Part shown: positions 9,353 through 17,315 of the stretch, one piece after another
How the letters are laid out: each line of letters opens with the position of its first letter
Position numbering within the stretch: the stretch's first letter is position 1
Assembly (NCBI GenBank): GCA_020161395.1
Contig: JAIUOE010000002.1
Location: 62,001-126,000 of the forward strand
Length of the DNA stretch: 64,000 bases
DNA from: Bacteroidota bacterium
Lineage (GTDB): Bacteria; Bacteroidota; Ignavibacteria; Ignavibacteriales; Ignavibacteriaceae
Reading direction: 5' to 3'
Position numbers and translations under genes: made by a program
Notes under the pieces: model-generated
The model's input: only the letters and a program-made list of their open reading frames with translations
What the model was told of the DNA's origin: nothing
The model's database searches: none

Positions 9353-9775
9353 ATGGAAATAGAACTCCCCTCCCTGAAACCCTTTGAATTAATTATTCCT
9401 GTTACGCCTGAACATATCGATCTCCTTAACCATGTAAACAATCTTGTATATGTCAACTGGATTCAGGAGGCTGCGGTCACACACTGGAATACCTTTGCAG
9501 AACCTCAACTAAAGGAATCGGTAGCTTTTGTCATCGCCCGACACGAAATCGACTATAAATATTCTGCCAGACTTGGTGATAAAGTCACAGTCAAAACATG
9601 GGTTGGAAAGACCAGAAAATTCCTCTTCGAAAGATACACCCGGATTTACAGACAATCGGATTCAAAGGTATTCGTGGATGCCCTCTCTCTTTGGTGCCCG
9701 ATCGATCTTAAAACGATGCGACCTGTTCGACCATCTCCTGAACTGGTTTCAAAGTGGTCTGTCAACGAAGGCTGA
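9353..9775 (+). CDS. Hotdog-fold acyl-CoA thioesterase (YbgC/FadM-like)
   Basis: A 140-residue single-domain hotdog protein. The active-site region HIDLLNHVNNLVYVNWIQE (D23, H27) matches 4HBT enzymes that hydrolyse acyl-CoA thioesters in the cytoplasm. Last gene of the ugd-to-fmt run. Its stop codon TGA (9773-9775) is itself the end of the first 7-mer of a heptad repeat that continues downstream. The physiological substrate cannot be told from sequence. Confidence 0.88.
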   Translation: MEIELPSLKPFELIIPVTPEHIDLLNHVNNLVYVNWIQEAAVTHWNTFAEPQLKESVAFVIARHEIDYKYSARLGDKVTVKTWVGKTRKFLFERYTRIYRQSDSKVFVDALSLWCPIDLKTMRPVRPSPELVSKWSVNEG

Positions 9776-9817
9776 AAAATAACGACTGACAGTCGAAGGC
9801 TGAAGGCTGAAATAAAA
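9769..9817. repeat. Heptad stop-codon tract, stop codon in register
   Basis: Seven plus-strand 7-nt units between convergent genes. The thioesterase's own TGA closes the first unit (AGGCTGA). Further units end in TAA at 9780 and TGA at 9787, 9801 and 9808; only the unit at 9790-9796 ends in CGA. The tract ends 2 nt before the carboxylase stop (TAA at 9822-9820, minus strand). Confidence 0.75.
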
Positions 9818-9819
9818 AT

Positions 9820-11475
9820 TTAGACCTGTATTACTCCGACCTTAAATTCCTCAATATCGGGATTATTATTTGCAGCTTCCAGACATCTGGAAATATATTC
9901 TCTCGTCTGAACAGGATCGATCACTTCATCAACCCACAGTCGTGCTGCAGCATATAACGGTGAAGATTTGCTGTCATACGAATCCCTTATCTCATCGTGC
10001 ATTCTGAGTTTTTCTTCCTCGCTAAGCTCTTTCCCCTTTTTTTGCAGTTGTTTGATCTTAATATCCAACAGTACATTGGCAGCCTGACTTCCACCCATTA
10101 CGCTGATTTTTGCAGCGGGCCATGCAAAGATAAATCTCGGATCATATGCCTTCCCGCACATAGCATAGTTACCGGCACCGTAGCTGTTTCCGGTGATTAT
10201 GGTGATTTTTGGAACGACACTGTTCGCAACCGCGTTTACCATTTTTGCACCATCCTTAATAATTCCTCCGTGCTCGGCTTTACTTCCTACCATGAATCCC
10301 GTAACATCCTGCAAGAAAAGAAGTGGAATTTTCCTCTGATTGCAATTCAAAATAAATCTTGTTGCTTTATCAGCACTGTCAGAATAAATGACTCCGCCGA
10401 CCTGCATCTCCCCTTTTGCAGATTTCACAACAGCCCTTTGGTTTGCAACAATTCCCACTGCCCAACCGTCGATCCGGGCGTAAGCCGTAATTATTGTTTT
10501 TCCGTAGCCGGCTTTATACTCATCGATCTCGGAATTGTCAACAATTCTGGCGAGCAACTCGTAAGTATCATACTGCTTTATCGGGTCATCAGGCAAAATT
10601 CCGTAAATCTCTTTTTCACTAAAAGCGGGAGGATATGACCGGATTCTGGAGAACCCGGCTTTTTTGGTGTCTGCAAATTTCTCAACAAGGCTTCTGATCT
10701 GGTCGATACATTCTTCATCATTTTCCATCACATAATCGGTAACGCCGGAGATATTTGATTGAACCACTGCACCACCGAGACTTTCATTGTCAATCACTTC
10801 ACCAATTGCAGCTTTCACAAGATGTGACCCTGCGAGGAAAACAGACCCTTCACCTTTAACGATAAGTGCCTCATCACTCATTATGGGAAGATAGGCACCA
10901 CCGGCGACACACGGTCCCATTATCGCTGCAATCTGAGGGATTCCCATCGCAGACATTTTGGCATTATTCCTGAAAATCCTTCCAAAATGCTCTTTGTCCG
11001 GGAAAATTTCATCCTGAAGGGGCAGAAAAACTCCGGCACTGTCAACCAAATAAATTATCGGCAGTCTGTTCTCTATCGAAATCTCCTGTGCACGGAGATT
11101 CTTTTTACATGTAATGGGAAACCAGGCTCCTGCCTTAACAGTGGAATCATTGGCGACTATCACACAGTCCCGACCATGAATTTTGCCGATACCGAAAACC
11201 GTACCTGAACCCGGTGCCCCGCCCCACTCTTCATACATTCCATATGCAGCGAAAGTGTTCAGTTCCATGAATGAAGTCCCCTTGTCAATCAACCGGGATA
11301 TCCTCTCCCTGGCAGGCATCTTTCCCTTTTCTCTCATTTTTTGAAGAGCTTTCTCACCACCACCTTTGTGCGTTATTTTTCGCTCATTTTCAAGTTTTCT
11401 GACAATCTGTTTGTATGCATCCTCCCTTACAAGGAACGAAGTTTCTTCCGAAAGGGGCTTTCCGACTTTTTTCAT
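9820..11475 (-). CDS. Acyl-CoA carboxylase, carboxyltransferase (beta) subunit
   Basis: A 551-residue biotin-dependent carboxyltransferase of the methylcrotonyl/propionyl-CoA carboxylase beta family. N-terminal crotonase-like half: PGSGTVFGIGKIHGRDCVIV, then YLVDSAGVFLPLQDEIFPD. C-terminal half: VTGFMVGSKAEHGGIIKDGA and GNSYGAGNYAMCGKAYDPRF. The run LVDSAG...FPD and AEHGGIIKDGAK resembles methylcrotonyl-CoA carboxylase more than propionyl-CoA carboxylase (inference). No biotin carboxylase alpha subunit is in the window. Three nucleotides downstream of the acyl-CoA dehydrogenase gene, which fits leucine or branched-chain acid breakdown. Confidence 0.9.
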   Translation of the reverse strand: MKKVGKPLSEETSFLVREDAYKQIVRKLENERKITHKGGGEKALQKMREKGKMPARERISRLIDKGTSFMELNTFAAYGMYEEWGGAPGSGTVFGIGKIHGRDCVIVANDSTVKAGAWFPITCKKNLRAQEISIENRLPIIYLVDSAGVFLPLQDEIFPDKEHFGRIFRNNAKMSAMGIPQIAAIMGPCVAGGAYLPIMSDEALIVKGEGSVFLAGSHLVKAAIGEVIDNESLGGAVVQSNISGVTDYVMENDEECIDQIRSLVEKFADTKKAGFSRIRSYPPAFSEKEIYGILPDDPIKQYDTYELLARIVDNSEIDEYKAGYGKTIITAYARIDGWAVGIVANQRAVVKSAKGEMQVGGVIYSDSADKATRFILNCNQRKIPLLFLQDVTGFMVGSKAEHGGIIKDGAKMVNAVANSVVPKITIITGNSYGAGNYAMCGKAYDPRFIFAWPAAKISVMGGSQAANVLLDIKIKQLQKKGKELSEEEKLRMHDEIRDSYDSKSSPLYAAARLWVDEVIDPVQTREYISRCLEAANNNPDIEEFKVGVIQV

Positions 11476-11478
11476 CTG

Positions 11479-12651
11479 CTAATCACCGAGGAGTGTTCGT
11501 GAAATTACAATTCTTTGCACTTCGGAAGTGCCTTCGCCAATGGTAAGGAGTTTTACATCCCTGTAGAATTTCTCGACCGGGAAATCCTTTATAAATCCGT
11601 AACCGCCAAAAATTTGTACCGCCTGATTGGAACATCTCTCAGCCACTTCACTCGCAAAAAGTTTCGCCATGGCAGCTATATTTCCGAGTGGTTTTCCGGA
11701 ATCCTTGATTGTAGCTGCTTTGAATGTCATCAACCTCGCTGCTTCAATTTCAGTAGCCATGTCGGCAAATTTGAACTGTATCCCTTGAAACGCATTGATC
11801 GGTTTGCCAAACTGGCGCCTCTCTCCCGAGTATTTTAATGACTCCTGAAGTGCACCCTCTGCAAGCCCGACACTTAAGGCAGCTATCGAGATTCTTCCCC
11901 CTTCAAGAATTTTCATAGCCTGCTTAAATCCTTCGCCCTCGATACCAATAAGATTTTCAGCAGGCACTCTGCAATTGTCAAAAGTCAACTGGCAGGTGTC
12001 GCTTGATCTCATACCAAGTTTGTTCTCTTTCTTGCTGACAATGAATCCGGGGATTCCTTTTTCAACAATAAAAGCGGAAATACCCCTGGAATGTTTGGAT
12101 TTGTCCGTAACAGCCACTATTACGGCTACATGCCCTACACCACCATGTGTGATAAAGGTCTTACTGCCGTTCAGAACCCATTCGTTTCCATCTTTTACGG
12201 CTGTTGTAAGCATCGCGGCAGCATCACTGCCGGAAACAGGTTCTGTGAGACCCCATGCACCAATGAACTCTCCGCTGGCGAGTTTTGGCAGATACTTCCG
12301 TTTTTGCTCTTCATTTCCATGCATGAGAATGTGATTTGTACAAAGACCGTTGTGTGCAGCAACTGTAAGAGCCACAGACGGATCCACTTTTGCCAGTTCT
12401 TCTATAATCAGTGCATACTCGGTATAACCCAGACCGGAGCCGCCATACTCCTCGGGTACCAGAATTCCCATGCATCCCATCCCGGCAAGTTCCTTCACGA
12501 TGTCGAACGGAAAAGCCTGAGATTCATCATACTCCATTACCACCGGTTTAATGGTATTGACAGCCAGATCCCTGACAGCCTCTTGAATTGCTCTTTGTTC
12601 CTCTGTGAAGTCGAGAAGAAAACTGTTTGATCCCGTGGTTGTGTCCATCAC
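11479..12651 (-). CDS. Acyl-CoA dehydrogenase
   Basis: A 390-residue FAD enzyme forming the alpha,beta double bond of acyl-CoAs. FAD-binding segments GAWGLTEPVSGSDAAAM and SKTFITHGG are present, and the catalytic glutamate is E373 in GEGTSEVQRIVISR. Full-length for the family. Starts four bases inside the end of meaB. With the carboxylase next door it could be an isovaleryl-CoA or short-chain dehydrogenase; the position of the base near the C-terminus is of the common short-chain type, not of the isovaleryl type, so specificity stays open. Confidence 0.93.
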   Translation of the reverse strand: MMDTTTGSNSFLLDFTEEQRAIQEAVRDLAVNTIKPVVMEYDESQAFPFDIVKELAGMGCMGILVPEEYGGSGLGYTEYALIIEELAKVDPSVALTVAAHNGLCTNHILMHGNEEQKRKYLPKLASGEFIGAWGLTEPVSGSDAAAMLTTAVKDGNEWVLNGSKTFITHGGVGHVAVIVAVTDKSKHSRGISAFIVEKGIPGFIVSKKENKLGMRSSDTCQLTFDNCRVPAENLIGIEGEGFKQAMKILEGGRISIAALSVGLAEGALQESLKYSGERRQFGKPINAFQGIQFKFADMATEIEAARLMTFKAATIKDSGKPLGNIAAMAKLFASEVAERCSNQAVQIFGGYGFIKDFPVEKFYRDVKLLTIGEGTSEVQRIVISRTLLGD

Positions 12652-13613
12652 TGCTGCCTTTCTTTTAAAAAATTTTTATACTTCTCGATGATTCTTTTTG
12701 AGAGTGTATAAGGTGAAATTTGCTTTTCCAGAACATCCTGTATCGAATCATGAAGAAACTGTGTCCCTCCCGAGGACCATAGCTCTCCGAGTATTTCACT
12801 TTCAACGATCTCCTCAAGCCGGTTTTTCTCCCTCTCTTTTCTCCTTAGCATCAATTTCCCGGTGGAGACAAGATATTCTTTGTGTCTTTCGATCTCGAGA
12901 GCAACTTCGTCAATTCCTTTATTCTCATTCGCCGAAGTTTTTATAACTGCAGGCATCCAGCTTGTTTCGTCATGATCGCGAAACTGAAGCATGGTTTTTA
13001 TCGAGGCAACCGCCTGTTCCGCTCCGGGCCTGTCACCTTTGTTCAGAACAAAGAAGTCGGCTATCTCCATCAGTCCCGCTTTCATTGCTTGGACTGTATC
13101 GCCTGATTCTGGCACCAGCACGACAATCGTGGTATCTGCAGCCTTTGCGATATCCAGTTCCGATTGCCCCACACCAACAGTCTCATAAATTATAACTTCA
13201 TACCCCGCAGCATCCAGCACATCGGAAGCATCCACAGTTTTGCGGCTCAGGCCACCAAGACTTCCCCTCGTAGCCATGCTTCTGATAAACACCCCGTCCA
13301 GATTCCCGATTTCGGTCATTCGGACTCTGTCACCCAGCAGCGCACCGCCCGTAAAAGGACTGGTAGGATCAACAGCGATCACGGCGACTGTTATCCCCCG
13401 TTTCCGAAGAAGTTTAACCAGTTGCAATGTTAATGTGCTCTTGCCGGCGCCGGGAGGACCCGTTATTCCAACTTTGTAGGCTCTACCTGTATGTTTGTGA
13501 AGATCCTCGAGAAGTCCGGCGTAACCCTCCCTCTCGGATTCAACCCGGGTGATTGCCCGTGCGATGCTTCTCTTATCTTTTTCGAGTATTTTGGCGATTT
13601 CAATTTCTGTCAT
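12648..13613 (-). CDS. meaB: Methylmalonyl-CoA mutase-associated G-protein MeaB (ArgK-like)
   Basis: A 321-residue GTPase that guards and reloads the B12-dependent methylmalonyl-CoA mutase. Walker A is GPPGAGKST (52-60). Conserved VAVDPTSPFTGGALLGDRVRM and YETVGVGQSE follow, and the base-specificity motif is NKGD (usually NKAD). The C-terminal dimerisation helices are present. Overlaps neighbours by four bases on both sides. The mutase genes are not in this window. Confidence 0.94.
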   Translation of the reverse strand: MTEIEIAKILEKDKRSIARAITRVESEREGYAGLLEDLHKHTGRAYKVGITGPPGAGKSTLTLQLVKLLRKRGITVAVIAVDPTSPFTGGALLGDRVRMTEIGNLDGVFIRSMATRGSLGGLSRKTVDASDVLDAAGYEVIIYETVGVGQSELDIAKAADTTIVVLVPESGDTVQAMKAGLMEIADFFVLNKGDRPGAEQAVASIKTMLQFRDHDETSWMPAVIKTSANENKGIDEVALEIERHKEYLVSTGKLMLRRKEREKNRLEEIVESEILGELWSSGGTQFLHDSIQDVLEKQISPYTLSKRIIEKYKNFLKERQQ

Positions 13614-14191
13614 TCAAGGTACAGTTTTTCTTTTTTAATGTATTCAACAACAAGTCGCGGCACAAGAAAATCTATCGGAAGACCCTCTCTTATTCTCTCT
13701 CTGATCCCCGTGGAACTGATTTCGATCATTGGTGACTCAACAAAGATGGCTTCGCTGAAAAAACTGTTTTTATTCTTCATTTCCCTGTTGTCGGTTTTTC
13801 GCGTGAGAACAATAAGTTTTGCTTCCTTAACAATCTCTTCGGGTTTGTACCATTTGTGAAAATCCAGAATGTTATCAAAACCGATGATCAGTTCAATATC
13901 CGGATAACTTTTTTTTATGTGTACAATTGTATCGTAAGTGTAGGATACACCCCCTTTTTTCAACTCGTAATCACTTATTTCGTAGGAGGGATTCTCACCT
14001 ATGGCGAGCTCGAGCATTTTAATCCTCTTTTCACCATCCAGGATGTCCGGCTTTTTCGTCTTGAACGGTGAAATGTTACAAGGCATCAGAATTATTTTGT
14101 CGAGGTTTCTCAACTCCTTCACTCTTTGTGAAGTGATGAGATGTCCAAAGTGCACCGGATTAAAAGTGCCGCCGAAAAGACCAACAGCCAT
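13610..14191 (-). CDS. nadD: Nicotinate-nucleotide adenylyltransferase
   Basis: A 193-residue nucleotidyltransferase joining nicotinate mononucleotide and ATP to deamido-NAD. N-terminal GLFGGTFNPVHFGH contains the HxGH catalytic motif (14-17). The C-terminal ISSTGIRERI is the second nucleotide-binding motif. Length is normal. Its start shares one base with the stop of the upstream unknown gene, and its end overlaps meaB by four bases. Confidence 0.95.
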   Translation of the reverse strand: MAVGLFGGTFNPVHFGHLITSQRVKELRNLDKIILMPCNISPFKTKKPDILDGEKRIKMLELAIGENPSYEISDYELKKGGVSYTYDTIVHIKKSYPDIELIIGFDNILDFHKWYKPEEIVKEAKLIVLTRKTDNREMKNKNSFFSEAIFVESPMIEISSTGIRERIREGLPIDFLVPRLVVEYIKKEKLYLE

Positions 14192-14895
14192 TAAAGCAAC
14201 TCTTTATATTCTACAAAAAGTTCAGTAAATCTGTCATGCATCATGAAACTGCATGCAGGGATACTTTCTTTTGCCGAAAGATATTCATACAGGAGTTTAA
14301 AATCTTTTGTCGATTTGACGACAGTTCCTGCAAATCCGCCGGTAATTGGTCTTGAGTTGAGCATTAAAATCTGGTGCAATAGTTTATCATAAGGTTTGAG
14401 AATATTCAGTAGAAGATCAGATTGTTTCGATTCCATGTAATTGAAAGCAACAGCAGACAAGTAACCGTTTTGTGACCGGATCAGAAAAGTTGTTTCATCT
14501 TCAAGCTCGACCTGCTTTACCATCTCGACATAATCCTGCGGTTTTAGTCCCATCACAAGCGGATTTACAGCGATAATGAGATTCTGTGCCTCATCTGTAT
14601 CCTCTAAAATCTCCCGGATTATCTGGTTCTGATTCCCCTCTTCATAGAAGACAATTTCAAGGTTTTCAAACCGCTGCAATTCATCCAGACCCTCGGCACT
14701 TATATCGAATTGATGAAAAAGTGCAGTGATTTTAACCGGAAGGTCGAGAGTACTGACAACCTCGAACTGATTTATTAAAAGATTCCGCCTGAGGAAGGAG
14801 GAATTACTTTTATCAAAATGAGGGAATTCCTCTACCTCGAACAAATTGAAAACGGGTTTGGAAACATAAAACAGCACATTGACGGTTCGGTGCAT
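14191..14895 (-). CDS. Unknown cytoplasmic protein at the head of the nadD-meaB operon
   Basis: A 234-residue protein with no signal peptide or membrane segment. I do not recognise a family. It is rich in Glu and Leu, with an alternating strand-helix pattern in the middle (EIVFYEEGNQNQII, NLIIAVNPLVMGLKPQDYVEMV) that could suit a Rossmann-like or GT-A-like fold; this is weak. A late conserved-looking segment is RPITGGFAGTVVKS. First gene of the five-gene operon and stop-start coupled to nadD. Confidence 0.75.
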   Translation of the reverse strand: MHRTVNVLFYVSKPVFNLFEVEEFPHFDKSNSSFLRRNLLINQFEVVSTLDLPVKITALFHQFDISAEGLDELQRFENLEIVFYEEGNQNQIIREILEDTDEAQNLIIAVNPLVMGLKPQDYVEMVKQVELEDETTFLIRSQNGYLSAVAFNYMESKQSDLLLNILKPYDKLLHQILMLNSRPITGGFAGTVVKSTKDFKLLYEYLSAKESIPACSFMMHDRFTELFVEYKELL

Positions 14896-14967
14896 CAGAT
14901 CCGTTGAATCTTTATTAAATTTAATGGAAACCGAAAGTTAAGTATTTTTCAGGAAAATGTCAAAACA

Positions 14968-16866
14968 TCAACGGTCTTTTGGAAACCATACCGTAAATGT
15001 CGATCCTTTTCCCGGTTCCGATTCCACTTCAATTTTGCAATTATTCAAGTCAACAAGCTTTTTTACAATCGGTAATCCCAACCCCAGCCCTTCGAACGGC
15101 CGGCTGTAGCCTGTCTCCTGCTGAACGAACGGTTCAAAAAGATTTGGCAGATAATCTTCGAAGATCCCGGTACCTGTATCTTTAACTGATACACTCACTC
15201 CTCCACCATTACCTTCGGTGAGTGAAATTGTAATGCCACCTTCTTTTGTAAACTTTATCGCATTTTCTATCAGGAAGAAAAGAATATTCTTGGCATCAGA
15301 GGTGTCAACGAATGCCGAATCGTCTTTCGTCTCATTAATAACGGATAATTCGAGTTCCTTTTCTGCCACCTCATCTTTATGATCGTTAACAACCCTTTCA
15401 ATTATTGCTGACAAACCGGTGTGTTCTGATCTTATTTCGTGATCCCCGGTTTGTAACTGCGACATAAGCAGCATCATTTCGACCGTATTTATCAATCTCT
15501 GTGTACTTTTTATCAGTGACCTGAAGTAAACCAGATCCTCGGGTGATGCGGATTCTTCGAAAATCTCCTGGATTATCCCCGCCATACCGACAATACCGTT
15601 CAACGGAGTTCGAATCTCGTGAGATAAGTTGTTAATAAAGGCATCTTTAAGACTGTTCGCCCGTTCGGCTTTTTCTTTGGCAACCAGTAGACTCTCCTCA
15701 AACAGTTTGATCTGTGTAATGTCGGTAATTGTCCCGACATAACCGATGGTTTTGCCGTCCACAATCTCCGGAACGGAATTTCCCATCACCCAGACTATAG
15801 TACCATCAGGTTTGATAAACCTGTAATGTGCCTGTGAAGTGACATGCTCTTCACAAGCCACTTTCCAGTTGTCAGCCAGTATCTGCTTGTCTTCTGGATG
15901 AACACCCTTTAACCACCCGTAACCAAGAGCTTCTGCAAAAGGGATTCCCGAAAGTTCCGACCATCTTGGATTTACATAAGTAGTTGATCCATCTGGATCG
16001 GTTCTGAAAATCCCGACTGGAGAAACCATCGCCAGAGTGTGAAAGAGCTGCTGACTTTCCCTGAGAGCATCCTCTGCTTTTTTCTGTTCGGTGATGTCTT
16101 CAACAATTCCGTCATAGTAAAGTGGAGAACCGTCTGTGTCTCTGATAAGCCTTGCACTCTCCCTCACATAAATGAACGATCCATCCTTCCTCATCCACTT
16201 CGATTTATGCCCCTTTATCTCTTCCTGTTTTTCGATGGCATCCAGGAATATTTTTCTTTCATTGAAATTTTCGAAGCCCTTTTCTTCAATATTTATTTCC
16301 TGAAGTTCCTCAATCGAATTGTATCCAACCATTTTCAGAAGTGTCTGATTTGCGAGCAGCACCTCACCTTTGTGATTTGTCCTGTATAATCCCATAATCG
16401 CATTGTTGTAGAGCTCCCGATACTGTTCCTCACTTTCAGAAAGCTGCTTCTGAGTCCACACTCTGAGCCTTTTTTCACTACCGAGTTCAAGTGCACGATC
16501 GATGGCTGAAGGGAGTCTCGCCAGTCTGTCTTTCAGAATGTAATCGGTTGCTCCAGCTTTAAGCAGCTCCACCGCTGTCTCTTCGCCTATGGAACCCGAA
16601 ACACAAATAAAGGGAATGAGTGAGCAACATTGCATCATGTCTTCCAACGCTCCAAAAGCGTTATAACCCGGCAGCATGAAGTCACAAAGTATCAGATCAA
16701 AATCGGGTGTTTTTAAAGCCTCCAGATATTCTTCCTTCGATGCGACCCACTTCATTTTGGTCTCAAATCCCGCATCCAGCAGTAGCTCAGCGATCAATTC
16801 TGAATCGAAATGAGAATCTTCCAGGTGAAGAATATTAACAGTTTTCCGTTCGTCGTTAATCATCAA
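14968..16866 (-). CDS. Hybrid sensor: REC-PAS-PAS-histidine kinase
   Basis: A 632-residue cytoplasmic kinase without membrane segments. An N-terminal receiver (about 10-130) has phospho-acceptor D62 in LILCDFMLPG. Two PAS/PAC domains follow (about 140-265 and 270-390). HisKA has H416 in SHEIRTPLNG, and the HATPase domain carries DTGTGIF and GLGLGLPIVKKL. A receiver at the N-terminus means this kinase can itself be the target of a phosphorelay. Lies 5 nt downstream of a single-domain response regulator, so the three sensor genes probably form one operon. Confidence 0.92.
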   Translation of the reverse strand: MMINDERKTVNILHLEDSHFDSELIAELLLDAGFETKMKWVASKEEYLEALKTPDFDLILCDFMLPGYNAFGALEDMMQCCSLIPFICVSGSIGEETAVELLKAGATDYILKDRLARLPSAIDRALELGSEKRLRVWTQKQLSESEEQYRELYNNAIMGLYRTNHKGEVLLANQTLLKMVGYNSIEELQEINIEEKGFENFNERKIFLDAIEKQEEIKGHKSKWMRKDGSFIYVRESARLIRDTDGSPLYYDGIVEDITEQKKAEDALRESQQLFHTLAMVSPVGIFRTDPDGSTTYVNPRWSELSGIPFAEALGYGWLKGVHPEDKQILADNWKVACEEHVTSQAHYRFIKPDGTIVWVMGNSVPEIVDGKTIGYVGTITDITQIKLFEESLLVAKEKAERANSLKDAFINNLSHEIRTPLNGIVGMAGIIQEIFEESASPEDLVYFRSLIKSTQRLINTVEMMLLMSQLQTGDHEIRSEHTGLSAIIERVVNDHKDEVAEKELELSVINETKDDSAFVDTSDAKNILFFLIENAIKFTKEGGITISLTEGNGGGVSVSVKDTGTGIFEDYLPNLFEPFVQQETGYSRPFEGLGLGLPIVKKLVDLNNCKIEVESEPGKGSTFTVWFPKDR

Positions 16867-16871
16867 CTTCC

Positions 16872-17315
16872 TTAAATATGATTCATTGGCAGTTCATTGA
16901 GAATACCCCAGAATATTCCAATTTGTTTTACAGCATCTATAAATTCGTTGAAATCAACAGGTTTTACCACATACGCATTTACACCAAGTTCATAGCAGGT
17001 CTTTAGATCGGGTTCTTCTCTTGAAGAGGTCAGCATAACAACAGGGAGTTTCTTAAATCTTGCGTCTGTCCTTATGACTCTCAACACTTCAATGCCATCC
17101 ATTCTTGGCATTTTAATGTCAAGTAAAAGCACTGCAGGTGGTTCCGGACTGCGATTTGCAAACTTTCCTTCAAAATTAAGGTATTGCAGAACCTCAACTC
17201 CATCTTTAAGCACTATCACCTGATTGGCGAGATTGTGTTCGTTCAGTGCCTCAAGAGTTAATTCGACATCCATTGGATTGTCTTCTGCAAGTAAAATGGT
17301 TTTTAACATTGTCAT
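16872..17315 (-). CDS. Single-domain response regulator (Rcp1/CheY type)
   Basis: 147 residues from the ATG at 17315, which overlaps the preceding kinase stop as ATGA and is preceded by AAGGAAAC; the reading frame is open further upstream but that part lies inside the kinase gene. The receiver has an acidic pair in AEDNPMD (E11, D12), phospho-acceptor D66 in LLLDIKMPRMDG, and the conserved K118 in VVKPVD. There is no output domain, so it acts by phosphotransfer or protein contact. It is typical of the partner of phytochrome-like kinases such as the upstream protein. Confidence 0.92.
   Translation of the reverse strand: MTMLKTILLAEDNPMDVELTLEALNEHNLANQVIVLKDGVEVLQYLNFEGKFANRSPEPPAVLLLDIKMPRMDGIEVLRVIRTDARFKKLPVVMLTSSREEPDLKTCYELGVNAYVVKPVDFNEFIDAVKQIGIFWGILNELPMNHI

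Noticed and set aside
9997-10638. A 213-residue plus-strand frame opposite the carboxylase gene
   Set aside because: Antisense to a conserved carboxyltransferase; composition is Cys/His/Phe-rich as expected of a shadow.
12091-12630. A 179-residue plus-strand frame opposite the acyl-CoA dehydrogenase
   Set aside because: Shadow of a clear enzyme; no signal or motif.
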